64,000 nt of DNA from Massilia alkalitolerans DSM 17462 (GTDB taxonomy: Bacteria > Pseudomonadota > Gammaproteobacteria > Burkholderiales > Burkholderiaceae_D). Positions within the stretch are counted from its first letter, which is position 1. Each line of letters opens with the position of its first letter. The position numbers were made by a program, and so were the translations under genes. Positions 52,255 to 60,530 of this stretch are shown piece after piece. Where the stretch lies: assembly GCF_000427785.1 (NCBI RefSeq), contig NZ_ATYR01000024.1:33307-97306 (forward strand), given 5' to 3'. Below the pieces are notes generated by a model that had not been told where the DNA came from, did not search any database, and saw only the letters and a program-made list of their open reading frames with translations.

Positions 52255-52868
52255 CCGGCCCCGCCGCGGGAAGCGCGCTGTCGGCGGTGCTGCAGCGCCT
52301 GGCCGAGGAGGAGGGCGAGCGGGTCTCGATCGGCGACCTGCTCGCGGCCCTGGGCGACCGTGCGCTCGGCGCCCTGCTGTTCGTCTTCGCCTTTCCCAAC
52401 GCGCTGCCGGCGCTGCCCGGCACTTCGGCCATCCTCGGCCTGCCGCTGGTGTTCCTGGCGGCGCAGCTGGCCTTCGGGCGCCGGCCCTGGCTGCCGCGCT
52501 TCATCGCGGCGCGTTCGATGCCGCGCCCGGCCTTCCGCGCGCTGGTAGGGCGCATGTACCCCTGGCTGCAGCGCGCCGAGCGCCTGCTGCGCCCGCGGGC
52601 CAGTGCGCTGGCCCTGCCGCCGATGGAATACCTGGTGGGCGCGGTGTGCCTGGTGCTGGCCGTGGTCGTGCTGCTGCCGATCCCGATGGGGAACATGCTG
52701 CCGGCTTTTTCGATCAGCCTGCTGGCGCTCGGCATTCTCGAACGCGACGGCTACTGGATCCTGGCCGGCCTGGCCGCGGCCCTGGCATCCGCGGCGCTGG
52801 TGTCGGGCGTGGTGATCGTGTTCGTCAAGATGGCGCTGTACGCGGTGGCGGCCTGGCTGCCGGCCTAG
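52251..52868 (+). CDS. ExoD family (exopolysaccharide synthesis) membrane protein, copy 1
   Basis: This 205-residue protein has about four helices and the ExoD-family blocks GDRALGALLFVFAFPNALPALPGTSAILGLPLVFLAAQL and the RxLRPRAS loop, then VLLPIPMGNMLPAFSISLLALGILERDGYWIL. ExoD proteins were named for a rhizobial polysaccharide phenotype, and their biochemical role is unclear. The ATG overlaps the htpX stop by four bases, so it is translated with htpX. A second family member (56274-56921) shares the same helix pattern. Confidence 0.88.
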   Translation: MTGPAAGSALSAVLQRLAEEEGERVSIGDLLAALGDRALGALLFVFAFPNALPALPGTSAILGLPLVFLAAQLAFGRRPWLPRFIAARSMPRPAFRALVGRMYPWLQRAERLLRPRASALALPPMEYLVGAVCLVLAVVVLLPIPMGNMLPAFSISLLALGILERDGYWILAGLAAALASAALVSGVVIVFVKMALYAVAAWLPA

Positions 52869-55768
52869 GCCAGGATCCGTTTCAGGTCGGCCGGCGTGAA
52901 CGGCTTGGGCATCGTGATCGCCCCGATCTCGGCGGCTGCCGCCACCTGGCCGTAGCCGGTGGCGATCACGATTTTCAGTTGCGGCTGTCCGGCCTGCGCC
53001 TTCCTGGCCAGTTCGATGCCGTTCATGCCGGGCAAGCCGTAGTCCGTGATCAGGATGTCGTACTGGTTGCGCTCCAGCAGGGCCAGCGCATCCGCCGGGC
53101 TGGCGGCGCCGTCGACGCGCTGGTTCAGCAGCTCGAGCAGCGAGCAGGTCATGCTCAGCACGTCCGCATCGTCGTCGACGAACAGCACGCGCCTGGTGGC
53201 CGCCAGCTTCTCGACGCCGGGCGCCGCAGGCGCCGCCGGGGCCACGTGCTGCTTCGACAGCATCTGCCGCAGCTTGCGCGCCAGCTGTTCGCGTGCGTAG
53301 GGCTTGGACAGCAGCTGGACGCCGGCATCGAGCTTGCCGTCGTGGACGATGGCGTTCTGCGTGTAGCCCGAAGTGAACAGCACCTCGATGCCGGGATGGA
53401 GCGCGCGTGCCTGGCGCGCCAGTTCCGGGCTGCGCATCGTGCCGGGCATGACGACGTCGGTGAACAGCAGGTCGATCGGGATGCCGCTATTAAGGATCAC
53501 CATCGCCGCCGCCGCATTGTCGGCTTTCATGACCTTGTAGCCCAGGCTCCTGAGCATCTCGACCACCGTCGCCTGCACCGCGGGGTCATCCTCGACCACC
53601 AGGATGGTCTCGTCGCCGCCCGTGACCGGACCGCTCTTGAGCACCGGCTCGCTGGTTTCCGCCTGGTAGGAGCGTGGGAAGTACATCTTGATCGTGGTGC
53701 CGTGTCCCACTTCGCTGTAGATCTTGAAGTGGCCGCCGGTCTGCTTCACGAAGCCGTAGGCCATCGACAGGCCAAGGCCGGTGCCTTGCCCTTCCGGCTT
53801 GGTGGTGAAGAAGGGCTCGCAGGCGCGCTCCAGCGTTTCCCGGCTCATGCCGCAGCCGTTGTCGGACACAGCGATCATCACGTACTGCCCGGGCGTGAGG
53901 TCGTGGTGCAGGGCCACATAGTCGTCGTCGAGCAGGGCGTTGCCCAGCTCGATGGTCAGCCGGCCACCGTCGGGCATGGCGTCGCGCGCGTTGATGGCCA
54001 GGTTGAGGATGACGTTCTCGAGCTGGTAGGGATCGACGCAGGTGTTCCACAAGCCGCCGCTGCGGATGGTCTCGACCGCGATCGTTTCACCGACTGCGCG
54101 GCGCAGCAGCTCGTCCATCTGCTGGACGATGCCGGCCGGGTCGACCACGCGCGGCTGCAGCGGCTGGCGCCGTGCAAAAGCGAGCAGCTGCGCCGCCAGC
54201 TTGGCGCCGCGTTCCACCGCGCCGCTGGCGGTGTCGAGCTGCTTCAGGGTCCGTGCATCGCCCGTTACGCCGTCGCGCAGCAGCTGCAGGTTGCCGCCGA
54301 TGACCTGCAGGATGTTGTTGAAATCGTGGGCCACGCCGCCGGTCAGCTTGCCGATGGCTTCCAGCTTCTGAGCGTGCTGCAGCGCGGCCTGGGCGGTTTG
54401 CAGCTCCTCGGTACGGGCCTGCACCAACTGCTCGAGCTCGCGCTGGTATTTCTGCACCTCGTCCTGCGCCAGCTTCTGCCTGGTGACGTCGTTGCCCTGC
54501 ACGAAAATGCCGACCGACTGGTCCTGCGCGTTCAGGATGGGCTGGTAGACGAAATCGATGAAACGGGTGACGATTTTCGATGGCGTTTCCTTGAGCTCGA
54601 GCTGGACGCTCTGGCCGACCACCGGCTTGCCGGTCTGGTAGACCTTGTCCAGCAGCTCGAAAAAGCCTTGGCCTTCGACGTCCGGCAGGACCTCCCTGAT
54701 CGACCTGCCGGCCAGCTCACGGTTGCCGACCAGCCTGCGGTAGGCGCCGTTGGCCAGGTCGAACACGTGCTCCGGACCCTTGAGCACGCAGATGAAGCCC
54801 GGCGCCTGCTCGAACAGGCTTTGGAAAAAGGCATTGCTGATCTGGAGCTCGTTGGCCAGCGCCAGCGCCTGCCGGGCGTCTTCCAGCGCGCGGGTGCGTT
54901 CGCCGATGGTCCGTTCCAGCTCGAGCTGCTTCTCGCCCAGCGAGCGCGCGCCCAGCACCTGCTCGGTGACGTCGCTGCCCTGGGAGACGATGCCCAGCAC
55001 CTGGCCGTTCTCGTCGAAGATCGGTTGGTAGACGAAGTCGATGAAGCTGTCGACCTTGCCGCCGCCGGCCGATTCCACCGTGATCGGGACGGCGCGGCCG
55101 ACATAGGGCTTGCCCGAGGTGTACACGCCGTCGAGCAGCTCGAAGAAACCCTGGCCTTCCAGCTCCGGCAAGGCTTCGCGCACAGGCTTGCCGATGATGT
55201 CGCGCAGGCCGGCCAGGCGGTGGTGGGCCTCGTTCTGCAGCTCGTAGATATGGGTGGGACCGCGGAAGAAACAGACAAAGCCCGGCGCCTGCTCGAACAG
55301 GCGCAGCAGGTGCTGGCTCTGCTCGGTGCGCGCCTGCAGCAGCGCCTCGCGGGCCCGCTCCTCGCGTTCGCGCGCCTCACGCGCCCTGGTGATGTCGCGC
55401 GTGACCTTGCCGAAGCCGATCAGGGCGCCGTCATCGTCGTACAGCGGGTCGATCACCACGTGCGCCCAGAAGCGCGAGCCGTCCTTGCGCACCCGCCAGC
55501 CGGTCGCTTCGAAGATCCCGGTCGCGCGCGCGGTGGCGAGCGCCTGCGCCGGCACCTCCATCTCCTGGTCTTCAGGAGTATAGAAGCAGGCAAAGGATTT
55601 GCCGATGATCTCCTCCGCCGCATACCCCTTGGCCCGCGCCGCGCCGGCGTTCCAGGTAGCGACCCTGCCGTCCGGCGTCAACATGAAGATCGCGAAGTCG
55701 CGGATCTTGGCGACCAGCGTCGAGGTCAGGTTGGCTTCGAGCGTGGAGAGCTCCGGGGTAGCGGACAT
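52865..55768 (-). CDS. Hybrid sensor kinase with three PAS domains and two receivers
   Basis: This 967-residue soluble kinase has PAS1 with PAC (about 15-140), then two near-duplicate PAS modules (about 150-275 and 310-435) sharing LFEQAPGF, GQGFFELLD and FIDFVYQPI. HisKA of the HDFNN type follows (VAHDFNNILQVI), then HATPase (NLAINARDAMPDGG, DNGCGMS, GTGLGLSM) and two receivers (about 720-830 and 850-965) with phospho-Asp in FTDVVMP and ITDYGLPGMNG. Kinase ends and receivers are intact. It has no membrane span. The partner regulator is not adjacent. Its start is preceded by a small gene on the same strand. Confidence 0.92.
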   Translation of the reverse strand: MSATPELSTLEANLTSTLVAKIRDFAIFMLTPDGRVATWNAGAARAKGYAAEEIIGKSFACFYTPEDQEMEVPAQALATARATGIFEATGWRVRKDGSRFWAHVVIDPLYDDDGALIGFGKVTRDITRAREAREREERAREALLQARTEQSQHLLRLFEQAPGFVCFFRGPTHIYELQNEAHHRLAGLRDIIGKPVREALPELEGQGFFELLDGVYTSGKPYVGRAVPITVESAGGGKVDSFIDFVYQPIFDENGQVLGIVSQGSDVTEQVLGARSLGEKQLELERTIGERTRALEDARQALALANELQISNAFFQSLFEQAPGFICVLKGPEHVFDLANGAYRRLVGNRELAGRSIREVLPDVEGQGFFELLDKVYQTGKPVVGQSVQLELKETPSKIVTRFIDFVYQPILNAQDQSVGIFVQGNDVTRQKLAQDEVQKYQRELEQLVQARTEELQTAQAALQHAQKLEAIGKLTGGVAHDFNNILQVIGGNLQLLRDGVTGDARTLKQLDTASGAVERGAKLAAQLLAFARRQPLQPRVVDPAGIVQQMDELLRRAVGETIAVETIRSGGLWNTCVDPYQLENVILNLAINARDAMPDGGRLTIELGNALLDDDYVALHHDLTPGQYVMIAVSDNGCGMSRETLERACEPFFTTKPEGQGTGLGLSMAYGFVKQTGGHFKIYSEVGHGTTIKMYFPRSYQAETSEPVLKSGPVTGGDETILVVEDDPAVQATVVEMLRSLGYKVMKADNAAAAMVILNSGIPIDLLFTDVVMPGTMRSPELARQARALHPGIEVLFTSGYTQNAIVHDGKLDAGVQLLSKPYAREQLARKLRQMLSKQHVAPAAPAAPGVEKLAATRRVLFVDDDADVLSMTCSLLELLNQRVDGAASPADALALLERNQYDILITDYGLPGMNGIELARKAQAGQPQLKIVIATGYGQVAAAAEIGAITMPKPFTPADLKRILA

Positions 55769-55850
55769 GGCGATCCTTGAAATACAAAGTCTTGTATTCT
55801 AGAGGAAACAAATGGTCCTGCCGCACGCGATTCGCATGCGCACGTTTTGC

Positions 55851-56066
55851 TCAATGACCTGGCCTGGGCGTCCTGCGGCGGTCACGCTGGCGGAAGTAGT
55901 GCGGCGAGCACAGTACCCTGAGCGCCACCGGCCGTGGTACGCCGACCTCTTCCATGAAGAGCAGGGCCGGATGGATACCGTACCGGGCACACAGTTTCAG
56001 CCCCTCGTCGACTTGACTGGCGGTCAGGACGTCGGTACGTGCATCGTTTCTGCTTTGCTCAACCAT
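55851..56066 (-). CDS. Small conserved-looking hypothetical protein, 71 residues
   Basis: This 71-residue cytoplasmic protein starts MVEQSRNDARTDVLTASQVDEGLKLCARYG and has a helical centre (HPALLFMEEVGVPRPVALRVL). The Arg-rich tail ends RDRRRTPRPGH. The start was chosen because GGAGGAG lies four to five bases upstream of this ATG; another ATG lies four codons earlier. It sits 82 bases upstream of the hybrid kinase gene on the same strand. It may be co-transcribed with the kinase. No domain is recognised. Confidence 0.6.
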   Translation of the reverse strand: MVEQSRNDARTDVLTASQVDEGLKLCARYGIHPALLFMEEVGVPRPVALRVLCSPHYFRQRDRRRTPRPGH

Positions 56067-56273
56067 GTGCTCCTCCATGCGAGCGAAGGATGCTAGCAGA
56101 GCTGTAAATGCACTTAAAGTAAATTCTTAAGACTTTGCACTAAGTTGATGTTTTGGTGGCTAATCTGCAAAACTTAATGCTTTGGTATTGCGCAGCCTTG
56201 CAACAGAAGTTAGTGCCGGCTTGCAATGCAAACCGGCCAGCCTGATGCCGGCCTGTGGAGAGAGGAAGGGTGC

Positions 56274-56921
56274 TCAGCCGGCCATGCGCTGGAACAGCTC
56301 GCGCAGGGCGAGACCGCCGCCACCGATGAGCAGGCTGAAATACAGGATGGTGACGACGTTGCTGATGTGACCCAGCAGTACGCTGACGCCGTCGCGCTGC
56401 AGCAGGCCGATCGCCAGGAAGAGCAGGGCAACCGCAGGGAAAGTGTTGCTGAACGGGATCAGGCCGAAGGGCATCATCAGCAGCACGGCGCCCAGGATCA
56501 AGCCGGCGTTGTTGAGATGCTGGATCGAGCCATTCGCCACCAGCCACTGGATACGATTGGGCTTGCACACGCGTTCGATCCGGTACAGCCAGGGCAGCGC
56601 CTTGCGCAGCGCCGGGCGCAGCTTGCTGGTGGAGATCGTTCGGTGCTTCAGCTTTGCCGGGACCCAGAGTTCGCGGCCGAACAGGCGGCTGACGCCGATT
56701 AGCAGGATCGCGGCGCCGAACACGGTGCTCACACCGGGAATCGATACCGGAATCAGGAAGACCAGGGTGAGCAGGGCGGTCAGGATCAACAGGCCTTCGT
56801 TGCCGACGCGGCGGATCAGTTCGCTCAGGGTGATGCCGCCAGGCGGCAGGGAGCGGACCATACCGCGAAGTTTCTTGAAAACCGGTTCAGCTTGCATGGG
56901 TTCTTTCATCGTGCTTCTCAT
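56274..56921 (-). CDS. ExoD family membrane protein, copy 2
   Basis: This 215-residue protein has about four helices. Blocks such as GGITLSELIRRVGNEGLLILTALLTLVFLIPVSIPGVSTVFG and the later MPFGLIPFSNTFPAVALLFLAIGLLQRDG match the ExoD family. The name comes from a polysaccharide phenotype in Rhizobium; function is uncertain. The ATG at 56921 has AGGA just upstream. It is separated from the first ExoD gene by more than 3 kb and is on the other strand, so the two are not a recent tandem duplication. Confidence 0.85.
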   Translation of the reverse strand: MRSTMKEPMQAEPVFKKLRGMVRSLPPGGITLSELIRRVGNEGLLILTALLTLVFLIPVSIPGVSTVFGAAILLIGVSRLFGRELWVPAKLKHRTISTSKLRPALRKALPWLYRIERVCKPNRIQWLVANGSIQHLNNAGLILGAVLLMMPFGLIPFSNTFPAVALLFLAIGLLQRDGVSVLLGHISNVVTILYFSLLIGGGGLALRELFQRMAG

Positions 56922-57023
56922 GGTTCCTGGCGGGAAGGCAAGAGTATAGTGCAGGAGCGCATGCTTCCGCCGCCTGAATGGCGGCAAGCGGGCCAAACCC
57001 GCAGGCCGCTATTCCTTCTCCGT

Positions 57024-57503
57024 TCAGCCGCGCCGCGCAGCCTCGATTGCCGCCACGTCGATCTTGCGCATCATCATCATCGCTTCGAACACGCGCTTCG
57101 CCACGGCCGGGTCGGGGTCGGCGATGCCTTCGCTGAGCACGCGTGGGGTGATCTGCCAGGACAGGCCCCACTTGTCCTTGCACCAGCCGCAGGCGCTTTC
57201 CTGGCCGCCGTTGCCGACGATGGCGTTCCACAGGCGGTCGGTTTCTTCCTGGTCATCGGTCGCGATCTGGAAGGAAAAGGCTTCGGTATGGGGGAAGACC
57301 GGGCCGCCGTTCAGGCCGATGCAGGGGATGCCGGCCACGGTGAAGGCGACGGTCAGCACGTCGCCCTGCTTGCCGGCCGGATAGTCACTCGGTGCGCGGA
57401 AGACCTCGCCGAGCGCGCTGTCGGGAATGGTCGCCGCGTAGAACTGCGCCGCTTCCAGCGCCGTTCCGTTGAACCAGAGGCAAATCGTGTTCTTGCTGAC
57501 CAT
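57024..57503 (-). CDS. VOC superfamily protein (PhnB/3-demethylubiquinone methyltransferase-like domain)
   Basis: This 159-residue protein is of the vicinal-oxygen-chelate superfamily, in the PhnB-like branch annotated as 3-demethylubiquinone-9 3-methyltransferase domain. The start TICLWFNGTALEAAQFYAATIPDS is typical, followed by the FTVAGIPCIGLNGGP and FSFQIATDDQEETDRLW blocks and the tail GLSWQITPRVL. The superfamily includes metal-dependent isomerases and resistance proteins; this branch has no proven reaction. It is monocistronic. The ATG gives the normal family length. Confidence 0.88.
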   Translation of the reverse strand: MVSKNTICLWFNGTALEAAQFYAATIPDSALGEVFRAPSDYPAGKQGDVLTVAFTVAGIPCIGLNGGPVFPHTEAFSFQIATDDQEETDRLWNAIVGNGGQESACGWCKDKWGLSWQITPRVLSEGIADPDPAVAKRVFEAMMMMRKIDVAAIEAARRG

Positions 57504-57604
57504 GGCATCTCTCCCATCGTAGGCACATCGTTTGGAATGTCGCGGGCCAGCATAACGCAATCGCGCGCGTCTTCCTCGCTTGCCACGGTCTTCCTTACGG
57601 AAGA

Positions 57605-58441
57605 TCAGTCCAGGTCGGAAGCGTCGTGACGCTCGGGAACCTGTTCATCCGGATTGCCGCGCACCCGGTTGACCTTGCGGCCGCGGACGACGGCCGGGCG
57701 CGCCGCGATCTCGTCGGCCCAGCGGCGCACGTGCCGGTACTCGTGCACGGAGAGGAATTCGCCGGCATCGTACAGCTCGCCGCGCACCATGCCGCCGTAC
57801 CACGGCCAGATCGCCATGTCGGCGATCGTGTACTCCTTGCCGGCCACAAACTGATTGTTGGCCAGCTGGCGCTCGAGCACGTCGAGCTGGCGCTTGGTTT
57901 CCATCGCATAGCGGTCGATCGGATACTGCAGTTTCTCCGGCGCATAGGCATAGAAGTGGCCGAAGCCGCCGCCCACGAAAGGTGCCGACCCCATCTGCCA
58001 GAACAGCCAGTTCATGGTCTCGGCGCGCGCCGGACCATCTTTTGGCAAGAAGGCGCCGAACTTCTCGGCCAGGTAGACCAGGATGGAGCCGGATTCGAAT
58101 ACCCGCAGCGGTTCGTCAGCGCTGCGGTCGACCAGGGCCGGGATCTTGGAATTCGGGTTGATCTCGACGAAGCCGCTCGAGAACTGGGCGCCCTCGTTGA
58201 TCTTGATGAGCCAGGCGTCGTACTCGGCGCCGCTGTGGCCAAGGGCCAGCAGCTCTTCCAGCATGATGGTCACCTTCACGCCGTTGGGCGTGGCCAGCGA
58301 GTACAGCTGCAGTGGGTGCTTGCCGACCGGGAGCTCGGCCTCGTGGGTCGGGCCGGCGACCGGGCGGTTGATGTTGGCGAAGGTGCCGCCGCTGGAGGCG
58401 GGCGGGGTCCAGACTGTGGGTGGGACGTACTGGTCGGTCAT
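57605..58441 (-). CDS. yghU: Glutathione-dependent disulfide-bond oxidoreductase, YghU-like
   Basis: This 278-residue glutathione transferase-fold enzyme is of the Nu class (YghU). An N-terminal extension (YVPPTVWTPPASSGGTFANINRPVAGPTHE) precedes the thioredoxin-like domain (LYSLATPNGVKVTIMLEELLALG) and the helical domain (WLFWQMGSAPFVGGGFGHFYAYAPEK). Such enzymes have disulfide reductase activity with two bound glutathiones. GGAG precedes the start at 58441. It is divergent from the GNAT gene. Confidence 0.93.
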   Translation of the reverse strand: MTDQYVPPTVWTPPASSGGTFANINRPVAGPTHEAELPVGKHPLQLYSLATPNGVKVTIMLEELLALGHSGAEYDAWLIKINEGAQFSSGFVEINPNSKIPALVDRSADEPLRVFESGSILVYLAEKFGAFLPKDGPARAETMNWLFWQMGSAPFVGGGFGHFYAYAPEKLQYPIDRYAMETKRQLDVLERQLANNQFVAGKEYTIADMAIWPWYGGMVRGELYDAGEFLSVHEYRHVRRWADEIAARPAVVRGRKVNRVRGNPDEQVPERHDASDLD

Positions 58442-58548
58442 CGGGAACTCCATTGGTATCTGGTGAAAACGCATTCTAGCCGGCGTCCCCCGGCGACAGG
58501 TATACTCGACGCCACCACAGGGAACAGCTTGGAAAGGAGATCGCAGCG

Positions 58549-58974
58549 GTGATCCGGCAGATTGGCAATGATGACATGGACCAGGTGCTGGACGTCTGGC
58601 TGCGCGCATCGATCCAGGCGCACGCTTTCATCGGCGAACAATTCTGGCGCGCCCGGCTCGACGACATGCGCAGCGTATACCTGCCTGCGGCCAGCTCCTG
58701 CGTGTTCGAACGCGAGGGTGCCCTGGCGGGCTTCTATAGCGTGTACGCCGACGCCCTGGCCGCGCTCTTCGTGGATCCAGACAGCCAGGGCGCCGGCATC
58801 GGAAGCCTGCTCCTCGCGCATGCCAAGACCGGCCGCAACCGGCTCGACCTGAGCGTGTACTCGGCCAACCACGCAGCGCGCCGCTTCTATGAAAGGCATG
58901 GCTTCGTCGCGCTCGAGGAACGTCCCGATGCGCATACGGGGCATCCGGAAACTCTGATGCGCTGGCTGGCCTAG
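58549..58974 (+). CDS. GNAT family N-acetyltransferase
   Basis: This 141-residue acetyltransferase has the acetyl-CoA binding motif A (DPDSQGAGIGSLLLAHA, about 83-99) and the motif B block NHAARRFYERHGFVALEE. The sequence resembles YjaB-type GNAT proteins. The start is a GTG (58549) behind AAGGAG, and the usual N-terminal text IRQIGNDDMDQVLDVW follows at once. The acceptor substrate is unknown. It is divergent from yghU, and an inverted repeat lies downstream. Confidence 0.87.
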   Translation: MIRQIGNDDMDQVLDVWLRASIQAHAFIGEQFWRARLDDMRSVYLPAASSCVFEREGALAGFYSVYADALAALFVDPDSQGAGIGSLLLAHAKTGRNRLDLSVYSANHAARRFYERHGFVALEERPDAHTGHPETLMRWLA

Positions 58975-59019
58975 CCGGCCCTGATGCAACACAACCGACT
59001 AAAACATCAGGAAACCATG

Positions 59020-59107
59020 GGGGTCAGGTCTGACATTCGGACACGAGCTCGAGCGTTACTCCAGTGTTGTATTGCTCAGTCCGTGTCTACATGTCAGACC
59101 TGACCCC
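59020..59107. repeat. Inverted repeat with 17-base perfect arms (GGGGTCAGGTCTGACAT)
   Basis: GGGGTCAGGTCTGACAT (59020-59036) and its exact complement (59091-59107) flank 54 bases. GACACG close inside the left arm pairs with CGTGTC inside the right. The outer arms are typical of the GGGTCAGGTCTGACA palindromes scattered in many proteobacterial genomes, some linked to RAYT transposases. It lies between the GNAT gene and the end of rpoH. Confidence 0.75.
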
Positions 59108-59112
59108 GACTT

Positions 59113-59145
59113 GAAAAAAGAAAACCCCGCCGGGGCGGGGTTTCT
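59113..59145 (-). terminator. Rho-independent terminator of rpoH
   Basis: On the minus strand, AACCCCGCC-CC-GGCGGGGTT is followed by TTCTTTTTTC, 18 bases or so after the rpoH stop. It has a long GC stem and a T-rich tail. Confidence 0.88.
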
Positions 59146-59162
59146 GTCGGGGCAGGCAGGGC

Positions 59163-60053
59163 TTAGATGTAAGCCGCCAGCGCACCTTTCATCTTCTTGA
59201 GCGCAGCCGATTCGATCTGGCGGATACGCTCGGCCGACACGCCGAACTCTTCGGCCAGCGTGTGCAGCGTGGCGCCCGAACCGTCGTCGTTGGCCAGCCA
59301 GCGCGCTTCGACGATGCGGCGCGAACGCGGGTCCAGCTTCGACAGCGCGGTCTCCAGGCCTTCCGAGTGCAGGCGGTCGCGCTGCTCGGCTTCCAGCACG
59401 CGGGTCGGCTCCTGCTGCTCCGACGACAGGTAGGCGATCGGCGCGAATTTGTCGTCTTCGTCGTCGGTCGGCGATTCGAGGGCGATGTCGCGGCCCGACA
59501 GGCGGGTTTCCATCTCGATCACTTCTTCGCGCTTGACGTCGAGCATCTTTGCCAGCTCGTCGACCTGCGTCGGGGTCATGGTGTCCAGGCCCACTTTGTT
59601 GCTACGCAGGTTGAAGAAGAGCTTGCGCTGGGCCTTGGTCGTGGCGACCTTCACCAGGCGCCAGTTCTTCAGGATGTATTCGTGCATCTCGGCCTTGATC
59701 CAGTGCATCGCGTACGAGACGAGGCGCACGCCCTGGTTCGGGTCGAAGCGCTTGACCGCTTTCATGAGGCCGATATTGCCTTCCTGGATCAGGTCGGCGT
59801 GCGGCAGGCCATAGCCGAGGTAGCCGCGTGCGATCGACACGACCAGGCGCAGGTGCGACAGCACCAGCTTCTGTGCAGCGTCCAGGTCATTCTTTTCCCG
59901 GAGCGACTTCGCCAGCGATACCTCTTCCTCGTGAGTCAGCATCGGCAGGCGGTTGACGGCAGAAATGTAGGCATCGATGTTGCCCAGATTGCCAGTGAAA
60001 CCCAGTCCCAGAGCACGACTGCCGGCCGGAACCAATGCGGATTGTGCGGACAT
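59163..60053 (-). CDS. rpoH: Heat-shock sigma factor sigma-32
   Basis: This 296-residue sigma factor directs RNA polymerase to heat-shock promoters. Region 2 holds the core-binding and -10 recognition blocks (LVLSHLRLVVSIARGYLGYGLPHADLIQEGNIGLMKAVKRFD). The RpoH box QRKLFFNLR, unique to sigma-32, follows. Region 4 has the C-terminal helix-turn-helix TLHTLAEEFGVSAERIRQIESAALKKMK. The start at MSAQSAL was chosen because it matches the family; 12 codons more are open. A CIRCE element lies 124 bases upstream. Confidence 0.96.
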   Translation of the reverse strand: MSAQSALVPAGSRALGLGFTGNLGNIDAYISAVNRLPMLTHEEEVSLAKSLREKNDLDAAQKLVLSHLRLVVSIARGYLGYGLPHADLIQEGNIGLMKAVKRFDPNQGVRLVSYAMHWIKAEMHEYILKNWRLVKVATTKAQRKLFFNLRSNKVGLDTMTPTQVDELAKMLDVKREEVIEMETRLSGRDIALESPTDDEDDKFAPIAYLSSEQQEPTRVLEAEQRDRLHSEGLETALSKLDPRSRRIVEARWLANDDGSGATLHTLAEEFGVSAERIRQIESAALKKMKGALAAYI

Positions 60054-60176
60054 TTTCAATTTCCTCGTAATAGACTTACTGCATCCCAATGTGCCACCGA
60101 CCCATGCCGCGTGACACCAGCGTTACTGCTTGTTACTTGGATGCTTTCCTTGATTTCGCTGTATTCGAGACATATA

Positions 60177-60203
60177 TTAGCACTCTCCATGTGTGAGTGC
60201 TAG
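60177..60203. promoter_or_regulatory. CIRCE operator (HrcA site) upstream of rpoH
   Basis: TTAGCACTC (60177-60185), nine bases (TCCATGTGT), GAGTGCTAG (60195-60203). This matches the CIRCE consensus TTAGCACTC-N9-GAGTGCTAA at 17 of 18 conserved positions. HrcA repressor binds CIRCE. It lies 124 bases before the rpoH start, so HrcA is likely to restrain rpoH expression. Confidence 0.85.
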
Positions 60204-60210
60204 GCAGGCC

Positions 60211-60230
60211 ATCGATTTATCGAAATCGAT
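60211..60230. promoter_or_regulatory. Palindrome ATCGATTT-N4-AAATCGAT next to CIRCE
   Basis: A perfect inverted repeat of eight-base arms with a four-base centre (ATCG) begins seven bases beyond the CIRCE element. It could be a second operator for rpoH or part of its upstream promoter. The binding protein is unknown. Confidence 0.4.
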
Positions 60231-60530
60231 TAAGTTTGGCTAAAGTATTGCCCGTGGGAATCAAAATCGCGCCGTTTTAACTGTAGTGCAGGCGACTCTA
60301 ATTCAGTTGATTTAGCTCAAAAGTGAGCAAAAAACTGCTGGAAAACGTGTTACAGACAGGTTAAAGGCCTGGGAGGCGGCCTTCTGTTGGATGGCGCACA
60401 TTCGTCAAAGCCGGCCTGTAGGAATAGCGCTCGTGTGAGCGTAGGGTGGCGCGGGTCAGCAGTTTGAAGCGGGGAGCAAGGTGGGACGCGCGGCCGGCTC
60501 AAGCGGCCCGCGCGCCCAGTCAGGCTTGCC

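Larger units (their letters stand above)
60054..60530. other. 477-base gene-free region between rpoH and ftsX
   Basis: The left third holds the rpoH regulatory region (CIRCE and a second palindrome). The rest (about 60231-60530) shows no ORF, RNA gene or repeat that I can support. A GTAGGGTGGCGCGGGTC stretch near 60440 resembles the REP-like unit but lacks its pairing arm. Confidence 0.4.

Noticed and set aside
60430..60450. Further copy of the GTAGGGTGGGC repeat near 60440
   Set aside because: Only GTAGGGTGG is shared and no pairing arm is present.
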